Shown here: piece after piece, positions 53,903 through 64,000 of the stretch
How positions within the stretch are numbered: position 1 is the stretch's first letter
Layout: every line of letters starts with the position of its first letter
Assembly: GCA_032716605.1 (NCBI GenBank)
Contig: CM064530.1
Location: 9,417,267-9,481,266 of the forward strand
From: Paralithodes platypus
Taxonomy: Eukaryota; Arthropoda; Malacostraca; Decapoda; Lithodidae
DNA: 64,000 nt
Direction of reading: 5' to 3'
The notes under the pieces: generated by a model
Databases searched by the model: none
What the model saw: the letters and a program-made list of their open reading frames with translations, nothing else
What the model was told of the DNA's origin: nothing
Program-made: the position numbers and the translations under genes

Positions 53903-54106
53903 GTTTATTCGCTGTAAGTAGGCGAGAAATCATGACCTAACCTCTGTAACTTGAAAACGACTAGAGTAATCGAGCTAATATGTCTTGCCATTTGGGAAGA
54001 GTCAGTCAAGGAACAGATGTGGAAATTTACAGCCAATTTTCTCTAGCCCTTATTGATTTACAGAGGATAGAGGTCATGATTTCTCGCCTACTTACAGCGA
54101 ATAGAC
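53903..54106 (+). mobile_element. TA-flanked MITE with ~45-bp TIR, copy 2
   Basis: The left end GTTTATTCGCTGTAAGTAGG and the right end CTACTTACAGCGAATAGAC, TA flanks at 53901-53902 and 54107-54108; 204 bp. Same orientation as copy 1 with a handful of differences. Confidence 0.85.
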
Positions 54107-54108
54107 TA

Positions 54109-55144
54109 TAGTAGAGGATTTTATTTAACTCGGAAAGGACTTTTGGGAGATATGGATTAATTTAGATAGTATTTACCCATTGTTTTCAGGAGACCCTTGC
54201 TAAGGTTATTATAAACAATAATATGCGTATAATGATTAATATGTATAAACATCAGCTTTTTTTATGTACCTTGCAACTGCAATTAGTGATATATGTCCAT
54301 GATCAACAGTAGATTGCAAGAATTGCTAGTTCTGTCTCCATTTGGCTTTTGATAAACTGGTGTCAACTCCCTGGCAAACAATGTCCTCCTCTGGCATTGG
54401 TCTGTTGATCTGCCTGGACGTGTGTTGTCCACCCTTCACCAGCCCTCCTTAATTGAGTTACCTGCCATCCTCCCTCGCTGCCTCACCTGTTAATGGCTCG
54501 TACGTATTAGTGGTAGGATGAGGAGGAAAACACAGACAAATTACAAAGGAGGAGGAAATGAAGAACAAGGTGCATGAAGCAGTAGGAAGAGGAGGAGGCA
54601 GAGGCAAAAGAGAAGGAGAAAAGGGAAAAACTTTCAGATGGATATCTAGAAATTCATAAAGCCAATCCTGGAACGTCTAAGCATGAGTTTAAAGCACCTT
54701 CACTACAGCTGGCGTATCCATATGTGTCTTATATTAAAAAAGGTGCATACTGCTGGGATGTACCCATACATATTCGTATAACCGTTTAGTTGGTTGGACC
54801 AACTTGCCCCGCCTGTTGTGAGATGCTTCCATGAGATTCTAAATTTGCCACCCATAGTAATATCAGTGTTAGGAGGAGGTTGTAGATGCCAGCCGAACAG
54901 GGTGGTACTCCCGGGGAGTGCTAGGTGACTGATAAGGACCGCTGGAATTCCTGTTTCACCACCTGGCCTCCCTAGCTGATCCTTTGTGTCTCACCGATAT
55001 TGAGGGCAACCCCAGCCTGCCCTCCAAAACACCTTCTCCTCCTATCAATACATTATACTACAAACACCTTACATAATACACTAACTTTTCCATAGAAAAT
55101 AAAAAAAATTACGAAACGTCAACCCGCCTCGGAGTCCCCGGGAA
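54109..55144. other. Non-coding stretch, no gene recognised
   Basis: A purine-rich AGGAGGAGG/AGAAGGAGAA patch lies at 54520-54640. From about 54990 the sequence turns pyrimidine- and C-rich and may already be the 5' part of the LINE that follows. Confidence 0.35.

Positions 55145-55173
<29 letters not shown>
55145..55173 (+). repeat. G29 homopolymer
   Basis: Twenty-nine consecutive G follow CGGGAA and precede ACCAGAAATT. Long G runs are rare in eukaryotic DNA. This one lies just before the endonuclease domain of a decayed LINE. Confidence 0.9.
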
Positions 55174-55175
<2 letters not shown>

Positions 55176-57673
55176 CAGAAATTCCCCCATCAGTCTGTCC
55201 CCTGGTAACGACTCACCAATATGCTCTGGACCACCACCTTCTACTCTTACTATTAATTTCTGTAACATTCGTGGCCTTTCCTCTAACTTCCACTCAGTGG
55301 AACACCACCTCTCCTCTGCCAACCCTGAGCTTCTCTTTCTCACCGAGACACAGTTGTCTTGGACTACTGACAGCAAACCTTTCTCTGTATCCTCTTAATA
55401 TCTCTATCCTCATTTTCGAGCCAAAGGTGGATGTTGCGTCTATGTATGCAACAATCTTGCTTTCTCTCGTGTTCCCAACTTAAATTCTTCTTAATTCTCA
55501 ACTCTGGCTAAAGCTTTCTTATTACTCTCAAACTAAATATTTCTGCGTTGTCTATCTCTCGCCTAATTCTACTGACTATCCAAAATTCTTTGACTATCTA
55601 ACTTATAAAGTGGAACACATTCTATCCATCTCTCCTTTTGCAGAAATCTCCATCTTAGGAGATTTCAATGTTCACCACCAATGGTTCTCCTCTGTTTCCA
55701 CTGACCATCCTGGTGGATAAGCCTACATCTTTTCTATCTTAAACAACTTAGAGCAGTTAGTCCAGCAACCCACCCGTATCCCGGATCGCTTTGGAGATCG
55801 GCCCAACATTCTTGACTTATTTCTAACCTCTAACCCTTCTGCTTATACTGTAAATCTTTTCTCTCCTTTGGGCTCCTCCAACCATAAACTAATATCAGTC
55901 AACTGTCCTATCTCTCCAGTACGGCCACCCGATCCGCCCAACTGGTGGCGCCTGTGGCACTTTGGCGCTGCCGACTAGGAGGCTCCCTTGGAATGACTTG
56001 TGCTTCCGTGGCCGGGGACCCTCGGAGAGTGCTGAACGCATTACCGAGGTAGTCCTCTCGGGCTTAGAATCATACATTCCATTTTCTTTCAGTCTAATGC
56101 AAACAAATCTTGGTTTACTCACGCTTGTTCTACTGCTGTCCGCAACAAGGAGGAAGCTTTCAAACGGTACCGACGCCTTAAGACTCAAGAATCTCATCCT
56201 TCCTATGTTTCTGCCCTGAATCAAGCCAAATCTGTTCTTCAACTTGCCAAACACTCTTTCATCAATAATAAATGCACTGAACTATCCAACTCTAGCTCTT
56301 CCCAAGCTTTCTGTCATCTAGCCAAAAACCTCTCCAACAATTTTTCTTCCTCGTCTTTCCCTCTCCTTTTCCACTCTGATGGCACAACCATCACTTCTTC
56401 CTCTGACAAAGCTGAACTCTTCGCTCAAACTGCAAGAAACTCCCCCTTGGATGATTCCGGTGCTATTCCTCCCTCTCCACCCCCCTCTCTCCTACTTATG
56501 CCTATTATCCTAATCTCTTCTAAAGATGTATTTTCTACCCTCTCTGGGCTTACTACTTAAAAGGCATACGGTGTTCCTCCTGTTGTACTTAAGACTGTGC
56601 TTCCGTGCTGACTCCCTGCCTAGGCAAACTCTTTCGTCTCTGTCTCTCCTCTAACGTCTTTCCTTCTTGCTGAAAGTTTGCTCTCCTTCAATCTGTCCCA
56701 AAGAAGGGTGACCGCTCTCAACCCTCCAACTATCGTCCAATTGCTCTCATCTTTTGTATCTCTAAAGTTTTTGAAACTATTCTTGCTTCCAAATTTCTTA
56801 AGTATTTCTCTTCTCATAATCTACTCGCAGATAGCCAGTATGGCTTCCTTAACCCCTTACGAGCGGGCTAGGCGGTCTATTTGACCGTACCGCCCAGCGG
56901 GTTTTTTTTTTACCCTAAATAGGGTTTTTTTCCGTGCTCATTTTCATGCCTAAATAAGACCCAGAGCGTAAAACAAGTATCTATCCCTGAAAGTGCGTAA
57001 ACAGAGCTTTCCAATGACACCCGAACCATCCTTGTACGACCACTGGTTCTCTTGCAACGATCGTGCCACTCGAGTGCAAAAACCCTAAAATAGGGTAATT
57101 TCCGTACATAATTCCCTGTGTAGCGAGTGAGAAAGGGGGGAGAAGGGTGGGATACAGTTCAGTAGGTCCACGGTGGTCGTGGGGAGCGGTCATAATGTTA
57201 CTACGCTCGTCCCACCACTCAGCTCTCTCTCTCAGCAACATTACGTGCTGAAAATGGCACTCGACAGCTGTCGTGGACCGCCACATAGTCCAAATTTATT
57301 TAACTCGACAGATGTCGTGCGCCGTTGGTTAAGGGTTAAAGGTTGCTCTACTGGTGATCTTCTTTCGTATCTCACTAACTCTTGGTCATCCTCCTTTCGG
57401 GACTTCGGTGAGACCTTTTCTATTGCACTATACATGTCGAAGGTCTTCGATAGAGTCTGGCACAAATCTTTAATTTCTAAACTACCCTCCTTCGGTTTCT
57501 ATCCCTCCATCTGTGCCTTTGTCTCTAATTTCCTTTCCGGCCGTTCCATAGCTGCGGTTGTGGACGGCCATCGCTCACTTCTTCATCCTATCAACTCCGG
57601 TGTTCCTTAGGGCTCTGTCCTATCCCATTCTCTTTCTAATTTTCATAAATAATCTTCTCAACTGTACCTCCAG
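55174..57673 (+). pseudogene. Decayed APE-type LINE ORF2, split by a TTAA MITE
   Basis: Endonuclease remnants include NFCNIRGLSSNFHSVEHHLS at about 55252, ELLFLTETQLSW, SILGDFNVHHQWFSS (55650-55690), [20 protein letters not shown] and [10 protein letters not shown] linker with RNKEEAFKRYRRLKTQESHP follows. RT fingers begin near 56690 (PKKGDRSQPSNYRPIALI), reaching DSQYGF at 56848. After the MITE the same frame continues KGCSTGDLLSYLTNSW, then SKVFDRVWHKSLISKLP and NSGVP before a stop in the QGS motif. Several stops and frameshifts are present and the first motif A Asp is Tyr (YMSKVFD). The copy is cut by the satellite array before motif C. Confidence 0.8.
56853..57335 (-). mobile_element. TTAA MITE, CTAGGCGG family, copy 2, inside LINE RT
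   Basis: TTAA at 56849-56852 and 57336-57339. The left end is CCCCTTACGAGCGGGCTAGG. The right end, read inward, is CCCTTAACCAACGGCGCACG. It is the inverted homologue of 32169-32635. Removing it and one TTAA restores YGFLKGCSTGDL in the LINE frame. Confidence 0.9.
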
Positions 57674-58852
57674 AGCCAGAATCAAAGGTAATAAGGCATC
57701 ATGGTACTGAAGGAGTTAAGTACTGTTGGCCAGAATCAAAGGTAATGAGGCGTCATGGTACTGAAGGGGTTAAGTGCTGTTGGCCAGAATCAAAGGTAAT
57801 AAGGCATCATGGTACTGAAGGGGTTAAGTGCTGTTGGCCAGAATCAAAGGTAATAAGGCGTCATGGTACTGAAGGGGTTAAGTGCTGTTGGCCAGAATCA
57901 AAGGTAATAAGGCATCATGGTACTGAAGGGGTTAAGTGCTGTTGGCCAGAATCAAAGGTAATAAGGCGTCAAAGTACTGAAGGGGTTAAGTGCCGTTAGC
58001 CAGAATCAAAGGTAATAAGGCGTCATGGTACTAAAGGGGTTAAGTGCTGTTGGCCATAATCAAAGGTAATAAGGTGTCATGGTACTGAAGGGGTTAAGTG
58101 CTGTTGGCCATAATCAAAGGTAATAAGGCGTCATGGTACTGAAGGGGTTAAGTGTTGTTGGCCAGCATCAAAGGAAACAAGGTGTCATGGTACTGAAGGG
58201 GTTAAGTGCTGTGCCAGAATCAAAGGTAATAAGGCGTCATGGTACTGAAGGGGTTAAGTGCTGTTGGCCAGAATCAAAGGTAATAAGGCGTCATGTTACT
58301 GAAGGGGTTAAGTGCTGTTGGCCAGAATCAAAGGTAATAAGGCATCATGGTACTGAAGGGGTTAAGTGCTGTTGGCCAGAATCAAAGGTAATAAGGTGTC
58401 ATGGTACTGAAAGGGTTAAGTGCTGTTAGCCAGAATCAAAGGTAATAATTAAGGTGTCATGGTACTGACGGGGTTAAGTGCTGTTGGCCAGAATCAAAGG
58501 TAATAAGGCGTCATGGTACTGAAGGGGTTAAGTGCTGTTGGCCAGAATCAAAGGTAATAAGGCGTCATGGTACTGAAGGGGTTAAGTGCTGTTGGCCAGA
58601 ATCAAAGGTAATAAGGTGTCATGGTACTGAAGGGGTTAATTGCTGTTGGCCAGAATCAAAGGTAATAAGGCATCATGGTACTGAAGGGGTTAAGTGCTGT
58701 TGGCCAGAATCAAAGGTAATAAGGCGTCAAAGTACTGAAGGGGTTAAGTGCTGTTAGCCAGAATCAAAGGTAATAAGGCGTCATGGTACTGAAGGGGTTA
58801 AGTGCTATTGGCCAGAATCAAAGGTAATAAGGCGTCATGGTACTGAAGGGGT
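57674..58852 (+). repeat. 54-bp satellite, block 1
   Basis: About 22 tandem monomers of a 54-bp unit containing AGAATCAAAGGTAATAAGGC, GTCATGGTACTGAAGGGG and TTAAGTGCTGTTGGCC. 54 is divisible by three, so frames stay open in places and read (R/H)HGTEGVKCCWPESKVI repeatedly; I do not call a gene. The block starts abruptly within the LINE at 57674. Confidence 0.95.
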
Positions 58853-58856
58853 CTAA

Positions 58857-59441
58857 CCCGGGAACTGCGGGGGGAGACTCGTAAGAGTTCCCCCGCAGTC
58901 GGGAAGACTCAAGAGTAAGGACAAAAAAAAATCCATTTAAAACACCTATTTTTTATTTTTATTTTTTATTTTTTTATTTGCCCCTGCGCCATGCCAAATA
59001 TCACTCCTCCACCTCCCCTCCTTCAGTTATCACCTATTTTCCCTGTTATTCCCTTATTCTGAGGTTTATTTTCGTGCTAACATTAGCGAGTTGGTAGCAG
59101 GGCGTTGTCATCACTGTTACCAAGCGTGGGAAAGAGCGAGAGAGAGACTATTGCGGAACAGTGTCTCTCCAGACAAGGGGAGGGGTGGAGGGTAGGGAAG
59201 TTGCCTCAGCCATACATTATGTAACTCCAGGCCTGTATCGCCGATTTTGACCATCCAAACACTGTTTCCACTTGTTTTATTGTTGTAACAGGTTAATACC
59301 TTTATAATCAACCTATAATCGCCGCATATGGATAAGTATTAATGCTATTTATGGTAAAATAACGATGTTAGTGATGGGAACAGCTCAAATACGTCAGCAC
59401 AGGAGTGTGGTGTTTCATACCCCCCATGCGCACTTCTTGGG
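58857..59441 (+). mobile_element. TTAA MITE, ~585-bp family, copy 2, inside satellite
   Basis: It interrupts a monomer at its TTAA. The left flank reads CTAA (58853-58856), the right TTAA is 59442-59445. The left end is CCCGGGAACTGCGGGGG. The right end, read inward, is CCCAAGAAGTGCGCATGGGG. The interior is the complement of 20234-20815. GGGAACTGCGG...GAGTTCCCCCGCAGTC forms a subterminal hairpin. Confidence 0.85.
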
Positions 59442-61244
59442 TTAAGTGCTGTTGGCCAGAATCAAAGGTAATAAGGTGTTATGGTACTGAAGGGGTTAAG
59501 TGCTGTTGCCTAGAATCAAAGGTAACAAGGCGTCATGGTACTAAAGGGGTTAAGTGCTGTTGGCCAGAATCAAAGGTAATAAGGTGTCATGGTACTGAAG
59601 GGGTTAAGTGCTGTAGGCCAGAATCAAAGGTAATAAGGCATCATGGTACTGAAGGGGTTAAGTGCTGTTGGCCAGAATCAAAGGTAAATAAGGCATCATG
59701 GTACTGAAGGGGTTAATTAAGTGCTGTTAGCCAGAATCAAAGGTAATAAGGCGTCATGGTACTGAAGGGGTTAAGTGCTGTTGGCCGGAATCAAAGGTAA
59801 TAAGGCGTCATGGTACTGAAGGGGTTAAGTGCTATTGGCCAGAATCAAAGGTAATAAGGCATCATGGTACTGAAGGGGTTAAGTGCTGTTGGCCAGAATC
59901 AAAGGTAATAAGGCATCATGGTACTAAAGGGGTTAAGTGCTGTTGGCCAGAATCAAAGGTAATAAGGCATCATGGTACTGAAGGGGTTAAGTGCTGTTGG
60001 CCAGAATCAAAGGTAATAAGGCATCATGGTACTGAAGGGGTTAAGTGCTGTTGGCCAGAATCAAAGGTAATAAGGCGTCATGGTACTGAAGGGGTTTAAG
60101 TGCTGTTCGCCAGAATCAAGGGTAATAAGGAGTCATGGTACTGAAGGGGTTAAGTGCTATTAGCCAGAATCAAAGGTAATAAGGCGTAATGGTACTGAAG
60201 GGGTTAAGTGCTGTTGGCCAGAATCAAAGGTAATAAGGCGTCATGGTACTGAAGGGGTTAAGTGCTGTTGGCCAGAAACAAAGGTAATAAGGTGTCATGG
60301 TACTGAAGGGGTTAAGTGCTTTTGGCCAGAATCAAAGGTAATAAGGTGTCATGATACTGAAGGGGTTAAGTGCTGTTGGCCAGAATCAAAGGTAATAAGG
60401 TGTCATGGTACTGAAGGGGTTAAGTGCTGTTGGCGAGAATCAAAGGTAATAAGGCATCATGGTACTGAAGGGGTTAAGTGCTGTTGGCCAGAATCAAAGG
60501 TAAATAAGGCGTCATGGTACTGAAGGGGTTAATTAAGTGCTGTTGGCCAGAATCAAAGGTAATAAGGCGTCATGGTACTGAAGGGGTTAAGTGCTGTTAG
60601 CCAAAATCAAAGGTAATAAATTAAGGCATCATGGTACTGAAGGGGTTAAGTGCTGTTAGCCAGAATCAAAGGTAATAAGGCGTCATGGTACTGAAGGGGT
60701 TAAGTGCTGTTGGCCAGAATCAAAGGTAATAAGGCATCATGGTACTGAAGGGGTTAAGTGCTGTTAGCCAGAATCAAAGGTAATAAGGCATCATGGTACT
60801 GAAAGGGTTAAGTGCTGTTAGCCAGAATCAAAGGTAATAAGGCGTCATGGTGCTGAAGGGGTTAAGTGCTGTTAGCCAGAATCAAAGGTAATAAGGCATC
60901 ATGGTACTGGAGGTGTTAAGTGCTGTTAGCCAGAATCAAAGGTAGTAAGGCATCATGGTACTGAAGGGGTTAAGTGCTGTTGGCCAGAATCAAAGGTAAT
61001 AAGGCATCATGGTACTGAAGGGGTTAATTGCTGTTGGCCAGAATCAAAGGTAATAAGGCATCATGGTACTGAAGGGGTTAAGTGCTGTTGGCCAGAATCA
61101 AAGGTAATAAGGCGTCAAAGTACTGAAGGGGTTAACTGCTGTTAGCCAGAATCAAAGGTAATAAGGTGTCATGGTACTGAAGGGGTTAAGTGCTATTGGC
61201 CAGAATCAAAGGTAATAAGGCGTCATGGTACTGAAGGGGTCTAA
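59442..61244 (+). repeat. 54-bp satellite, block 2
   Basis: About 33 monomers. Private variants such as TTCGCCAGAATCAAGGG (60107) and AAGTGCTTTTGGCC (60317) recur about 2.5 kb later in block 3, showing a higher-order duplication. Confidence 0.95.
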
Positions 61245-61323
61245 CCCGGGAACTGCGGGGAGACTCGTAAGAGTTCCCCCGCAGTCGGGAAGACTCAAGA
61301 GTAAGGAAAAAAAAAATTCATTT

Positions 61324-61354
<31 letters not shown>

Positions 61355-61833
61355 TTTGCCCCTGCGCCATGCCAAATATCACTCCTCCACCTCCCCTCCT
61401 TCCCCACTTTCCTCCCCTCCTTCAGTTATATTCCCTGTTATTCCCTTATTCTGAGGTTTATTTTCGTGCTAACATTAGCGAGTTGGTAGCAGGGCGTTGT
61501 CATCACTGTTACCAAGCGTGGGAAAGAGCGAGAGAGAGACTATTGCGGAACAGTGTCTCTCCAGACAAGGGGAGGGGTGGAGGGTAGGGAGGTTGCCTCA
61601 GCCATACATTATGTAACTCCAGGCCTGTATCGCCGATTTTGACCATCCAAACACTGTTTCCACTTGTTTTATTGTTGTAACAGGTTAATACCTTTATAAT
61701 CAACCTATAATCGCCGCATATGGATAAGTATTAATGCTATTTATGGTAAAATAACGATGTTAGTGATGGGAACAGCTCAAATACGTCAGCACAGGAGTGT
61801 GGTGTCTCATACCCCCCATGCGCACTTCTTAGG
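61245..61833 (+). mobile_element. TTAA MITE, ~585-bp family, copy 3, inside satellite
   Basis: Left flank CTAA (61241-61244), right TTAA 61834-61837. It shares the same left-flank substitution as copy 2 and the same flanking monomer variants, so it was duplicated with the satellite and did not insert independently. It has a T-run expansion at 61325-61353. Confidence 0.85.
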
Positions 61834-64000
61834 TTAAGTGCTGTTGGCCAGAATCAAAGGTAATAAGGTGTTATGGTACTGAAGGGGTTAAGTGCTGTTG
61901 CCTAGAATCAAAGGTAACAAGGCGTCATGGTACTAAAGGGGTTAAGTGCTGTTGGCCAGAATCAAAGGTAATAAGGTGTCATGGTACTGAAGGGGTTAAG
62001 TGCTGTAGGCCAGAATCAAAGGTAATAAGGCATGGTACTGAAGGGGTTAAGTGCTGTTGGCCAGAATCAAAGGTAATAAGGCGTCATGGTACTGAAGGGG
62101 TTAAGTGCTGTTGGCCAGTATCAAAGGTAAATAAGGCATCATGGTACTGAAGGGGTTAATTAAGTGCTGTTAGCCAGAATCCAAAGGTAAATAAGGCATC
62201 ATGGTACTGAAGGGGTTAATTAAGTGCTGTTAGCCAGAATCAAAGGTAATAAGGTGTCATGGTACTGAAGGGGTTAAGTGCTGTTGGCCGGAATCAAAGG
62301 TAATAAGGCGTCATGGTACTGAAGGGGTTAAGTGCTATTGGCCAGAATCAAAGGTAATAAGGCATCATGGTACTGAAGGGGTTAAGTGCTGTTGGCCAGA
62401 ATCAAAGGTAATAAGGCATCATGGTACTAAAGGGGTTAAGTGCTGTTGGCCAGAATAAAAGGTAATAAGGTGTCATGGTACTGAAGGGGTTAAGTGCTGT
62501 TGACCAGAATCAAAGGTAATAAGGCGTCATGGTACTGAAGGGGTTAAGTGCTGTTGGCCAGAATCAAAGGTAATAAGGCGTCATGGTACTGAAGGGGTTT
62601 AAGTGCTGTTCGCCAGAATCAAGGGTAATAAGGAGTCATGGTACTGAAGGGGTTAAGTGCTATTAGCCAGAATCAAAGGTAATAAGGCGTCATGGTACTG
62701 AAGGGGTTAAGTGCTGTTGGCCAGAATCAAAGGTAATAAGGCATGGTACTGAAGGGGTTAAGTGCTGTTGGCCAGAAACAAAGGTAATAAGGTGTCATGG
62801 TACTGAAGGGGTTAAGTGCTTTTGGCCAGAATCAAAGGTAATAAGGTGTCATGATACTGAAGGGGTTAAGTGCTGTTGGCCAGAATCAAAGGTAATAAGG
62901 TGTCATGGTACTGAAGGGGTTAAGTGCTGTTGGCGAGAATCAAAGGTAATAAGGCATCATGGTACTGAAGGGGTTAAGTGCTGTTGGCCAGAATCAAAGG
63001 TAAATAAGGCGTCATGGTACTGAAGGGGTTAATTAAGTGCTGTTGGCCAGAATCAAAGGTAATAAGGCGCCATGGTACTGAAGGGGTTAAGTGCTGTTGT
63101 CCAGAATCAAAGGTAATAAGGTGTCACGGTACTGAAGGGGTTAAGTGTTGTTGGCCAGAATCAAAGGTAATAAAGTGTCATGGTACTGAAGAGGTAAGTG
63201 CTGTTGGCCAGAATCAAAGGTAATAAGGCGTCATGGTACTGAAGGGGTTAAGAACTGTTGGCCAGAATCAAAGGTAATAAGGCGTCATGGTACTGAAGGG
63301 GTTAAGTGCTGTTGGCCAGAATCAAAGGTAATAAGGCGTCATGGTACTGAAGGGGTTAAGTGCTGTTGACCAGAATCAAAGGTAATAAGGCGTCATGGTA
63401 CTGAAGAGGTTAAATGCTGTTAGCCAGAATCAAAGGTAATAAGGCATCATGGTACTGAAGGGGTTAAGTGCTGTTAGCCAGAATCAAAGGTAATAATGAA
63501 GGCGTCATGGTGCTGAAGCGGATAAGTGCTGTTAGCCAGAATCAAAGGTAATAAGGCTTCATGGTGCTGAAGGGGTTAAGTGCTGTTAGCCAGAATCAAA
63601 GTTAATATGGTGTCATGGTACTGAAGGGGTTAAGTGCTGTTAGCCAGAATCAAAGGTAATAAGGCGTCACGGTACTGAAGGGGTTACGTGCTGTTAGCCA
63701 AAATCAAAGGTAATAAATTAAGGCATCATGGTACTGAAGGGGTTAAGTGCTGTTAGCCAGAATCAAAGGTAATAAGGCGTCATGGTACTGAAGGTGTTAA
63801 GTGCTGTTAGCCAGAATCAATGGTAATAAGGCGTCATGGTACTGAAGGGGTTAAGTGCTGTTGGCCAGAATCAAAGGTAATAAGGCATCATGGTACTGAA
63901 GGGGTTAAGTGCTGTTAGCCAGAATCAAAGGTAATAAGGCATCATGGGACTGGAGGGGTTAAGTGCTGTTAGCCAGAATCAAAGGTAATAAGGCATCATG
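61834..64000 (+). repeat. 54-bp satellite, block 3, continues past the window
   Basis: About 40 monomers, including short monomers (AAGGCATGGTACT lacks a few bases) and insertions of AATT after TTAA. No end is reached at 64000. Confidence 0.95.

Noticed and set aside
53636..53917. 93-codon ORF between two MITEs
   Set aside because: Begins and ends inside the MITEs and shows no domain.
57745..58429. ORFs of 84-98 codons reading HGTEGVKCCWPESKVI repeats (also 59405-59707 and 63014-63223)
   Set aside because: The satellite unit is 54 bp, a multiple of three without stops in that frame, so open frames arise automatically. Frame breaks at indels are frequent.

Overview
The window looks like repeat-dense, gene-poor chromosomal DNA of an arthropod, most plausibly a decapod crustacean. 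This is inference. It rests on AT-rich intergenic DNA, several APE-type LINE families, tRNA-headed SINEs, many TTAA-flanked piggyBac-like elements, a short TTAGG tract of the arthropod telomere type and abundant microsatellites. I see no convincing complete host protein gene, no rRNA, no CRISPR array and no viral gene. The only near-intact genes belong to transposons.

Layout. 1-5.7 kb: a promoter-like block (two CCAAT boxes, an octamer, a TATA box) beside a 600-bp foldback with a cruciform-type centre, then candidate non-coding exons, minisatellites, a TIR-bounded MITE and a hAT-like element. 5.7-13.5 kb: six tandem units of about 870 bp, each carrying a 208-bp TTAA MITE; three units also carry the same 814-bp insertion whose ends are inverted tRNA-like sequences. 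13.5-18.2 kb: four minisatellites, one built of hairpins. 18.2-34 kb: LINE fragments, several TTAA MITEs (two abut at a shared TTAA), SINEs, and long stretches where I recognise nothing.

34.0-45.45 kb: one 6.9-kb I-like non-LTR retrotransposon with a 12-bp target duplication, split by a 4.5-kb piggyBac element. The piggyBac sits on TTAA exactly inside ORF2, and the ORF2 frame resumes across it. Its transposase keeps the whole DDD core and the C-terminal zinc domain. ORF1 of the host LINE is intact, but ORF2 carries about four frameshifts.

45.5-57.7 kb: SINEs; a LINE 3' fragment interrupted by a SINE whose start folds into four hairpins; a minus-strand CR1/L2-like LINE; two sister TA-flanked MITEs; a G29 run; and a decayed LINE whose RT is split by a TTAA MITE. 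57.7-64 kb (window end): about 95 copies of a 54-bp satellite interrupted by two copies of one TTAA element. The satellite monomer resembles the terminal 45 bp of the TTAA MITE in the 870-bp array.

The unifying theme is TTAA (piggyBac-type) mobilisation: one potentially autonomous source, several sequence families of short TTAA elements, and a satellite that looks grown from a MITE end. Terminal sequences differ between families, so whether this particular transposase moves any of the short elements is unproven.
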